This document shows positions 1-5,069 of a stretch of DNA of 6,271 nt, in pieces. This DNA comes from Dehalococcoidia bacterium (GTDB taxonomy: Bacteria > Chloroflexota > Dehalococcoidia > Lucifugimonadales > Lucifugimonadaceae): assembly GCA_012270805.1 (NCBI GenBank), contig JAAXHR010000311.1:1-6271 (forward strand). Direction: 5' to 3'. The first letter of the stretch is position 1. The number at the start of each line of letters is the position of its first letter. The position numbers and the translations under genes were made by a program. The notes below the pieces were generated by a model, which made no database searches, was not told where the DNA came from, and worked only from the letters and a program-made list of their open reading frames with translations.

Positions 1-483
1 CTGACGCGTTTGGCGCGTGCGTTCAACGTGAAGTTGCCGAGCAGCGGAAAAACGCTTTCGGGCGGAATGGACCCGCTGGCGTTGTACCCGCCGAAGCAGT
101 TCTTCGGTGCCGCTCGAAACTGCGAAGAGGGTGGCAGCTTGACGATCGTGGCGACCGCGCTGATCGATACCGGGAGCCGCCTGGACGACTTGATCTATGA
201 AGAGTTCAAGGGAACTGGCAACATGGAGTTGCACCTTGACCGAACGATGGCTGAGCGAAGAATCTTCCCGGCCGTCGCGATGGACCGTAGCGGGACTCGA
301 CATGAGGAGTTGCTGCAGAGTCCTGAGACGTTGCGACAGGTTTGGCTGTTGCGTCGGATGCTCGCTTTGCTCCAACAGCAGTCTTCGAGTGGGAACCCGA
401 CAGAGGCTACTGAACGCATCATCGAGCGATTGTCCCGTTCAAAAGACAACGATTCGTTCCTGCGGAGCATAACCGAGAAGTAG
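1..483 (+). CDS. rho: Transcription termination factor Rho, C-terminal part (5' end cut by window)
   Basis: Rho is a hexameric RNA-dependent ATPase/helicase that ends transcription at Rho-dependent sites in the cytoplasm. The visible 160 residues are the end of the RecA-like motor domain. They begin inside the Walker B-proximal 'TRLARA' stretch, so the RNA-binding domain and Walker A lie outside the window. Visible signatures are LSGGMD (Q-loop, 55-72), FFGAARN, EEGGSLTI, DTGSR, the R-loop KGTGN (208-222) followed by MELHLDR, AERRIFPA, and SGTR with the presumed arginine finger at 298-300 (equivalent to E. coli R366). The tail 'NPTEATERIIERLSRSKDN..FL' fits the normal Rho C-terminus, and the stop TAG is at 481-483. 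Residues around the motor motifs are intact, so the gene appears functional. The pattern resembles Chloroflexota Rho, though that is recall rather than a search. The large gene downstream has its own promoter-like sequence and is probably not co-transcribed. Confidence 0.97.
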   Translation: MTRLARAFNVKLPSSGKTLSGGMDPLALYPPKQFFGAARNCEEGGSLTIVATALIDTGSRLDDLIYEEFKGTGNMELHLDRTMAERRIFPAVAMDRSGTRHEELLQSPETLRQVWLLRRMLALLQQQSSSGNPTEATERIIERLSRSKDNDSFLRSITEK

Positions 484-511
484 GGACGTAATCGTTCCCG
501 TTCGTTTTATT
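483..511 (+). terminator. Weak terminator-like hairpin after rho
   Basis: GGGACG (483-488) can pair with CGTTCCC (493-499), with one bulged T and a TAAT loop. It begins at the last base of the rho stop codon and is followed by a T-rich run (GTTCGTTTTATT, 500-511). The stem is only six pairs and the T tract is interrupted, so it may be a weak intrinsic terminator or chance. Confidence 0.35.
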
Positions 512-514
512 CGG

Positions 515-541
515 TTGATGGAACAAAATCCGCGTTATAAA
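515..541 (+). promoter_or_regulatory. Possible sigma70-type promoter for the large secreted protein gene
   Basis: TTGATG (515-520) is followed 15 bases later by TATAAA (536-541). The -10 is good but the spacer is shorter than the usual 17. Transcription would start near 548, leaving a leader of about 100 bases before the ATG at 649. The downstream paralogue has a comparably long leader, which agrees with the 649 start. Confidence 0.35.
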
Positions 542-648
542 CGTTTATCTTTATGAGCGCGGCTCGGTTTCGATGCGATGGATTAGTTTCCGCTCGTTGC
601 AAGTTGACTGATCCGAACGTCGATACCGCCAACTCGGAACCAGCACTG

Positions 649-3600
649 ATGCGAATTCCCAAGTACACAAGGTGGAACCTGCTGGGAGTGGTGCTGTTCG
701 TTGCTGTTTTGTTCGGCGGGTTAGCGTTGCAGTTTGCGGGAAACGATGCCGAACGTGCGTATGCGGCCACGGGCGTTATCGACGCGTTGAATGTGGGCAC
801 ATGTTTGGCGACCGATGAAGACGTGTTCGAGGATGAGCCGTGTGATCTGTCCGACAGGTCCGGAGATTGGGAAATCCGTGATGAGGTGGAAGAGGTCTCG
901 ACACTGTATGCCACCTACGCGCATGATCCGAAGACGGGTTGGGATGAGCCAAGGGCGATTTTCGAGGACTCGGATCTGTTGAAGGTAAGTGTCTTCGATC
1001 CTGGGCGTGACAAGCGGTCTGCGGTTTTGGTTCGCGGCGAAGGTCATAGCGAGGTCGCCGGCGGATTGGCGGAGATAAGGAGTTTACTCGTCAATGGTGA
1101 CTTGATTGATAGCGATGTCGATGTCGATTTCGAGTCTGGCACGCGGTTGATTGTCCGGGGGTCTTCCGGATCGGCGGCAATCGATGTTTCTGGCAGCCAC
1201 ACGTTGAATATGGACGGTGGCAGTTCGTATCATCCGATGGACGTTGATGGCAACATCCGTTTCTTCGGTTGCGTCACAAGTGCGAAGAGTTGCGTTCTGG
1301 ACAGCGCAAACGACGACGAGCTGTATGACATCACGTCATCGTTGCGGGTCGACGAGGACAAGAGTTCGGGTAGCACTAGCCCGTCGATAGCCCCGTGGTT
1401 GATCGTCAATGCCGGTGTGCCGGCCGACAAGAGCGTGGTGATCTATGCCATGTACTACGAGACAAGCGATCGCGAGGAGATGGGCGGCGGTTCTACATAC
1501 CGTCACTGCGGCAGTGGCTCGAATGAGCCTGACCGCGAATCTAACGATGTCTGGCGATGCGGCAGCAGCGAGGCCGATGAGCGTGACGGTCACGGCGATG
1601 TTGTTTACACCGACGACGAGGTCGACGGGAACGATGAGTTGCTCCTGCGTGTGAGGTCGGACGGCGACGAAGCTTACGTGAATCTGTATCTGACTGAGAC
1701 AGGACTCTTCACAGGGAGGTACGAGGGGTACATAAGGTTGACGGACGCGAACGGCGATGGGACCGAGATCGATGAGTCGGGTCCGAGCGAGGATTGGGGC
1801 GTCAAAGTTCGAGACGGCGATTCGGGCAGTCGGGAGTCAGATGCTGCAGTTATCGGCGTAGCGAGCGGGCCAGTGACGGTGGAGTACCGCGACTCTGGGG
1901 GCAGGAGACGTACGCTGAGGATCGCGATTGATTACGAACCGCCGCGAATTGATATCGACACTCCGAGGCATCTATCGGCGAGCGACGATCACTCGCCGGA
2001 TTTCATCGGGTCGTTTGAAGACTACGATTCTGGGTTGGCTAGTGATTCTTTCAGATTGGTGGTCGACAACGACGCCGATTCCTCCATAAACTCTGATTTC
2101 GCTCTGGACGGCATCGCGCCTAGTGCCCATGTGCGAGGAAGCGGCACTAACGGCAGCGTTTCGCGCCGGGCCGATTACATCGGGTACAGCACTTCAGGGG
2201 ACGACCCTTTCGGGGTGGTGGAGCCCAGGCAGCTGTACGACCTTGGCGATGATTCTTGCGGTAGGGCCCAAGACACGTGCTACATCTTGGCCGATCGCTA
2301 CAGCGATGGGGCGAGTTCGGCGCGTTTCGATGATTCGTTGAGGTTGCGGCTGGATGGAGACGAATTGGAATACGGGATCGACTTCCAAGCTTTCGTGGCC
2401 GACCGCGCCGGGAATGTCGGTTTCTCGGACTCCGATCCTGGCAATCCGTACTTTATTAATAATCTGGGCGTCGAGGATCCGAAAGAGCGCAATGAACCCA
2501 ACGTTTTGGGATATTACTCGGCTCACATCGTCGGTCTAGACGAGAAGGACCCCGAGGTCAGCACGACGCGATCTGCGACTGGATACTACGGGGTTGATAT
2601 CGATGAACGCCCGGTACCGGATCGCAGGGGTGTGATGGTGGTTTTTGATGGGCCGATCGCGGCTTCGTCGGTATCGCTTGATACTTTCTACGTGGAGCTT
2701 GACGACGGGTCAGAGGCGGAGGTCGTGGATGTGATGGTCTATGAGCAGTACGTGTTCCTTAAGTTGAGGCATGAGTTGGCATCGGATGCGACTCCGTTCG
2801 TTGGGATCGCGGCGGGCGAGAGTGTTCGAGACAATGCGGGCAACATCACTTCGGGCCGGGAGCTACGGCGTTTCGAGGCGAACGACGGGATATCGCCGCA
2901 TTTGACAGTTACTTTGAGTGGCGGGTCTGGTCGCGGCGAGGGTGCCGAAGGCCCGAGCCAATTGACAAACGAAGCTATCAATGTCCGCGTCGAATCGGAT
3001 GAGCTTCTGCAAGGCGCTCCGAGGATCGTGGTGGTGTGTGAGGATCTGAACTGGGAGGAAACGATCCGCGGTCGGAAGATCGAATATGACGTGGATGACT
3101 TCATTGCCAATCGCGACGGCGCGTTCAATGGCAAACCCCAAGAGGATTCGGGTACGCGGTACATGTGCGGGTCCGGCGACGACGCTGAACCCTTCCAGTT
3201 CCAAGAGATGTCGGGCAATGCGCGGCCCGGCGAGCTGTGGGAGGTTGAATGGTGGAATTCTCGGAGCGGCAGCAGTCGGTTGGAGGACGGTCAAGTCAGG
3301 GTTGTGGCGTTCGCTCGCGATCGTTCGCGGCATGTGCGAGATGGTGAATATGTTCAGAGCTGGGGGGCGGCGTCAGCGACGTTCGGACTCGATACAAGTT
3401 TCGAGTCGCCTTTGAAGCCGAGTGGCGGCAATGTTCATCCGGGCGATGCCTCGGAGGTTAGTGAACCGCGACCGTTCATAATTATTGAATTTGTGGAATC
3501 GACCACCGTAACGCTGGACTCAGTGACATTGGATGGTGTGCAAATCGCGGAAGATTTCCAGAATCCGGATATGAATCGTTTCGTGTATTGGCCTTTGAGC

Positions 3601-4263
3601 ATGATGCGGGGCGCGCATGAGATCGAGGTTGAGGCGACGGACGCGGCCGGCAACCCGGTCGAGTTCGACTTCGAGTTCGAGTCGACGGAGCGTGGTGACT
3701 TCGTTTTGAATCTGGCGAGCGGGTGGAATGCGATATCGCTGCCGGCGGATCCGATAGACACGCGGATCGATGCGGTATTCACCGATCCGGCGATTCAGGC
3801 AGTGGTCGGTTGGGATACGGATGGATGGCGAGTAGCGATGCGTCGTAATGGGGTCTGGGAATCGAGCCACTCGTTCGGTACGCTGCCATCAGTGGGGGCG
3901 CGTTACGGATATTGGGTGAAGTCGTCCGGATTTGTCCTACAGCGTGTGAAATTGCGGGGACCAACATATCTGATTGACGGCGCGATTCCTAACCTTATAG
4001 ATATAGCGACAAATTCAGGTTGGAATTTTGTAGGCGTCATCGACGCGGACGGCGACCAGACGGAGGGTCATTTCGGAGTGACGTTGCGAGACAGCCAAGA
4101 TGTTCCGGTGACGGCTGAGGAATATCTGGGCGAGAGCTATGTGCGAGCGTACACCTGGGATGCGACATTCAGCCGTTTCGACGTGCTACGTCCGGCAGAT
4201 CCGATGACGATCGGAGACGGGGTGTGGGTGTACTACAGCGATGGGACGGGGATCGCGCCTTAG
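649..4263 (+). CDS. Large secreted acidic Ig-like surface protein (putative S-layer-like/cell-wall protein)
   Basis: Function not recognised. From ATG 649 it has about 1204 residues. Residues 1-39 form a Sec signal peptide: basic start (MRIPKYTR), hydrophobic core (LLGVVLFVAVLFGG), and an AYA-A cleavage site. ATG 553 would place 32 polar residues ahead of this and gives no better ribosome site, so 649 is preferred. Residues 40 to about 400 are homologous to the downstream partial gene. Ten cysteines (52, 65, 208, 215, 287, 304, 537, 544, 797, 840) fall in close pairs, suggesting extracellular disulfides. DANGDGTEIDE (366-376) resembles a calcium-binding loop. The middle carries Ig-like segments with DRAGN (585), DNAGN (728) and DAAGN (998). 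The segment before DNAGN looks like an SbsA/SwmB-type Ig-like domain. The C-terminus (about 1018-1204) is a duplicated 'SGWN...WD...YWV' module. There is no lipobox, LPXTG or C-terminal membrane anchor. A structural surface role is inference; a secreted adhesin is the alternative. Confidence 0.85.
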   Translation: MRIPKYTRWNLLGVVLFVAVLFGGLALQFAGNDAERAYAATGVIDALNVGTCLATDEDVFEDEPCDLSDRSGDWEIRDEVEEVSTLYATYAHDPKTGWDEPRAIFEDSDLLKVSVFDPGRDKRSAVLVRGEGHSEVAGGLAEIRSLLVNGDLIDSDVDVDFESGTRLIVRGSSGSAAIDVSGSHTLNMDGGSSYHPMDVDGNIRFFGCVTSAKSCVLDSANDDELYDITSSLRVDEDKSSGSTSPSIAPWLIVNAGVPADKSVVIYAMYYETSDREEMGGGSTYRHCGSGSNEPDRESNDVWRCGSSEADERDGHGDVVYTDDEVDGNDELLLRVRSDGDEAYVNLYLTETGLFTGRYEGYIRLTDANGDGTEIDESGPSEDWGVKVRDGDSGSRESDAAVIGVASGPVTVEYRDSGGRRRTLRIAIDYEPPRIDIDTPRHLSASDDHSPDFIGSFEDYDSGLASDSFRLVVDNDADSSINSDFALDGIAPSAHVRGSGTNGSVSRRADYIGYSTSGDDPFGVVEPRQLYDLGDDSCGRAQDTCYILADRYSDGASSARFDDSLRLRLDGDELEYGIDFQAFVADRAGNVGFSDSDPGNPYFINNLGVEDPKERNEPNVLGYYSAHIVGLDEKDPEVSTTRSATGYYGVDIDERPVPDRRGVMVVFDGPIAASSVSLDTFYVELDDGSEAEVVDVMVYEQYVFLKLRHELASDATPFVGIAAGESVRDNAGNITSGRELRRFEANDGISPHLTVTLSGGSGRGEGAEGPSQLTNEAINVRVESDELLQGAPRIVVVCEDLNWEETIRGRKIEYDVDDFIANRDGAFNGKPQEDSGTRYMCGSGDDAEPFQFQEMSGNARPGELWEVEWWNSRSGSSRLEDGQVRVVAFARDRSRHVRDGEYVQSWGAASATFGLDTSFESPLKPSGGNVHPGDASEVSEPRPFIIIEFVESTTVTLDSVTLDGVQIAEDFQNPDMNRFVYWPLSMMRGAHEIEVEATDAAGNPVEFDFEFESTERGDFVLNLASGWNAISLPADPIDTRIDAVFTDPAIQAVVGWDTDGWRVAMRRNGVWESSHSFGTLPSVGARYGYWVKSSGFVLQRVKLRGPTYLIDGAIPNLIDIATNSGWNFVGVIDADGDQTEGHFGVTLRDSQDVPVTAEEYLGESYVRAYTWDATFSRFDVLRPADPMTIGDGVWVYYSDGTGIAP
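1744..1776 (+). other. Putative calcium-binding loop in the secreted protein
   Basis: The codons read D-A-N-G-D-G-T-E-I-D-E, matching the DxNxDG signature of dockerin/EF-hand-like calcium loops. It directly follows the conserved 'ETGLFTGRYEGY' segment. The downstream paralogue is cut off just before this point, so conservation cannot be tested here. Calcium binding is inferred from the motif only. Confidence 0.4.
3700..4260 (+). other. Duplicated C-terminal SGWN/YWV module of the secreted protein
   Basis: Two successive units share a layout. Unit 1 has SGWN at residues 1024-1027, then 'VGWDTDGWRV', ending at GYWV (1087-1090). Unit 2 has SGWN at 1123-1126, then 'AYTWDATFSRF', ending at VWVYY (1192-1196), eight residues from the stop. 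The 'LxxGWNxISLP' opening is, from memory, common at the C-termini of Chloroflexota surface proteins. It may be an attachment or capping domain, which is inference. Confidence 0.55.
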
Positions 4264-4272
4264 CATCCCATA

Positions 4273-4307
4273 CGTCATTCCCGCACAGGCGGGAATCCAG
4301 AGGGGCG
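4273..4307 (+). repeat. Palindromic repeat copy R1 (dRS3-like)
   Basis: Core ATTCCCGC (4277-4284) and GCGGGAAT (4289-4296) form a perfect 8-bp stem with an ACAG loop, preceded by CGTC and followed by CCAGAGGGGCG. It matches the reverse complement of R4 at 34 of 35 positions. Lying just after the stop at 4263, the hairpin could also serve as a transcript end for the large gene, though no T tract follows. Confidence 0.9.
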
Positions 4308-4327
4308 GTGGAGAACAGCGCGCGGTA

Positions 4328-4615
4328 TCAAATGATCTCTTCGTACAGGTCTCGCCAGGCCGGATTCATTTCCTCGATGCGACGGACTTTCCACTCGCGT
4401 CGCCATCGCTTGATCGCCTTCTCACGCGCGATCGCATCCTCGACGGTACCGTGCTCTTCATACCAGACCAACCTATGTACGCCGTACCGCTTTGTGAAGC
4501 CGTCCACGACATCATTCCTATGCTCCCACACCCGCTTCACCAAATCGGAAGTGACACCGACATACAGAGTTCCGTTCCTTTTGCTGGCAAGGATGTAGAC
4601 GTAGCCCTCCCTCAT
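4328..4615 (-). CDS. Small GIY-YIG nuclease family protein
   Basis: The 95-residue product is a stand-alone GIY-YIG domain, the usual size for this family of small putative endonucleases (YhbQ/UPF0213-like). The first motif is YVY at residues 5-7 and the second is YVG at 18-20. The helix after them carries R28 and H32 (DLVKRVWEH), and E65 in 'AREKAIKRW' fits the metal-binding glutamate. The tail 'EEMNPAWRDLYEEI' is typical of the family, so all expected catalytic positions are present. The start at 4615 gives the canonical 'M-R-E-G-Y-V-Y-I-L-A-S' opening. An in-frame ATG at 4627 and the ORF start at 4672 would add residues that run into repeat DNA. It lies opposite in strand to both neighbours and is enclosed by inverted palindromic repeats. 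The substrate is unknown; cutting at the repeats is inference. No host function in the flanking operon is suggested. Confidence 0.93.
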   Translation of the reverse strand: MREGYVYILASKRNGTLYVGVTSDLVKRVWEHRNDVVDGFTKRYGVHRLVWYEEHGTVEDAIAREKAIKRWRREWKVRRIEEMNPAWRDLYEEII

Positions 4616-4639
4616 TCCGACAACCATACACCGTAACTT

Positions 4640-4660
4640 CGCCCCTCTGAATCTCGCGCA
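4640..4660 (-). repeat. Degenerate palindromic repeat remnant R2
   Basis: CGCCCCTCTG (4640-4649) exactly matches the outer end of R4 (4789-4798), in the same orientation. The following AATCTCGCGC is a decayed version of the hairpin arm. It lies 25 bases upstream of the nuclease start and is the probable inverted partner of R1. Confidence 0.6.
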
Positions 4661-4666
4661 ATCCCT

Positions 4667-4701
4667 CGTCATTCCCCCACATGCGGGAATCTACAGGGGT
4701 G
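4667..4701 (+). repeat. Palindromic repeat copy R3
   Basis: Same orientation as R1 and identical at about 30 of 35 positions. The outer ATTCCC (4671-4676) and GGGAAT (4685-4690) arms are kept, but the inner stem has a C-C mismatch. This copy is older or decayed. Confidence 0.85.
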
Positions 4702-4788
4702 AAGTGTGGTACATGGGATAGACACGACGGCATCCATGCGCGGCTGACGCTTTGTCATGCATGGTGCGTTAATGCCTCCTGTCCGCCT

Positions 4789-4823
4789 CGCCCCTCTGGA
4801 TTCCCGCCTGCGCGGGAATGACG
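4789..4823 (-). repeat. Palindromic repeat copy R4
   Basis: ATTCCCGC (4800-4807) and GCGGGAAT (4812-4819) form a perfect 8-bp stem with a CTGC loop. The whole 35-bp unit is the reverse complement of R1 with one difference, so R1 and R4 are the youngest-looking copies and form the outer inverted ends of the island. Confidence 0.9.
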
Positions 4824-4852
4824 GCTGTCCTACAAGGAATGACGGCTGTCCT
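4815..4852 (+). repeat. Short tandem duplication at the edge of R4
   Basis: GGAATGACGGCTGTCCT occurs at 4815-4831 and again at 4836-4852, a 21-base period with ACAA between. The first copy overlaps the end of the R4 hairpin, so the second copy carries a fragment of repeat DNA into the flank. Confidence 0.9.
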
Positions 4853-5051
4853 GCACAAAAAATGTTTCGCTAAACGCGTTGTGGTGCATTGAATCGGATT
4901 CGTTGAGGTTCGTATATTCGGGAACATGAACGCCGAGTGGCGCGTCTTTGTGTATGTGAGCGGGTAATCGCTTGTGTGCGTGAAGCGTGTATCGGCAAGG
5001 TTCTATCGACAATACGGTGACCCACAAGACCAGACAGTGAGTGAGATCCGC
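4853..5051 (+). other. Non-coding leader upstream of the second secreted protein gene
   Basis: About 200 bases with no credible protein gene, tRNA or recognised riboswitch. It holds a promoter-like pair (4889-4918) and a 13-codon ORF (4926-4967). Combined with the predicted start, this gives a long untranslated leader for the paralogue. Confidence 0.6.
4889..4918 (+). promoter_or_regulatory. Possible sigma70-type promoter for the second secreted protein gene
   Basis: TTGAAT (4889-4894) and TATATT (4913-4918) are separated by 18 bases, close to the ideal spacing. The predicted start point near 4925 leaves a leader of about 130-145 bases. It lies downstream of the repeat island, so the inserted cassette probably did not separate the gene from its promoter. 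Confidence 0.45.
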
Positions 5052-5069
5052 ATGAGAGAGAGAATAAGC

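Larger units (their letters stand above)
4273..4660. mobile_element. REPIN-like cassette carrying a GIY-YIG nuclease gene
   Basis: A 35-bp palindromic repeat (4273-4307) and a degenerate inverted copy (from 4640) tightly bracket a 95-codon nuclease gene, with gaps of about 20-25 bases on each side. The cassette starts 10 bases after the stop codon of the large secreted protein gene, leaving that gene intact. No clear target-site duplication was seen. The dRS3-like core (ATTCCC-N8-GGGAAT) is known as a dispersed repeat in Neisseria and related repeats occur widely. That the nuclease moves the repeat is a hypothesis. Confidence 0.55.
4667..4823. mobile_element. Non-coding REPIN-like doublet (R3-R4)
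   Basis: R3 and R4 are inverted relative to each other and enclose 87 bases without a credible gene (4702-4788). A 157-bp inverted doublet of palindromes is the architecture of a REPIN/MITE-like non-autonomous element. It sits directly beside the nuclease-bearing pair, six bases beyond R2. The spacer holds a minor inverted repeat CCATGC (4734-4739)/GCATGG (4759-4764). Confidence 0.5.

Noticed and set aside
507..1047. Minus-strand ORFs opposite the start of the large secreted protein (507-914 and 721-1047)
   Set aside because: They have no recognisable domain and lie fully or largely antisense to a convincing signal-peptide gene; best explained as shadows.
4224..4636. Plus-strand ORFs across the nuclease region (4224-4598, 4241-4636)
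   Set aside because: They are antisense to the GIY-YIG gene, and their starts overlap the large gene or read through the palindromic repeat, giving the familiar spurious 'VIPAQAGIQ' translation.
4265..4720. ATCCCAT (4265-4271) and ATGGGAT (4713-4719) as ends or a target duplication of the insertion
   Set aside because: Only seven bases, inverted rather than direct, and not positioned at matching edges of the element; probably chance.
4518..4733. Minus-strand ORF of 71 codons extending beyond the nuclease start
   Set aside because: It overlaps the nuclease in another frame and translates repeats R2-R3; no domain evidence.
4273..4823. CRISPR array interpretation of the repeated 35-bp units
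   Set aside because: The copies alternate in orientation, are irregularly spaced and include one with a gene inside; no regular spacers exist.
4853..5069. Riboswitch or structured RNA in the long leader of the second gene
   Set aside because: No known riboswitch core or extended pairing was recognised; only small hairpins such as AGCG/CGCT are visible.
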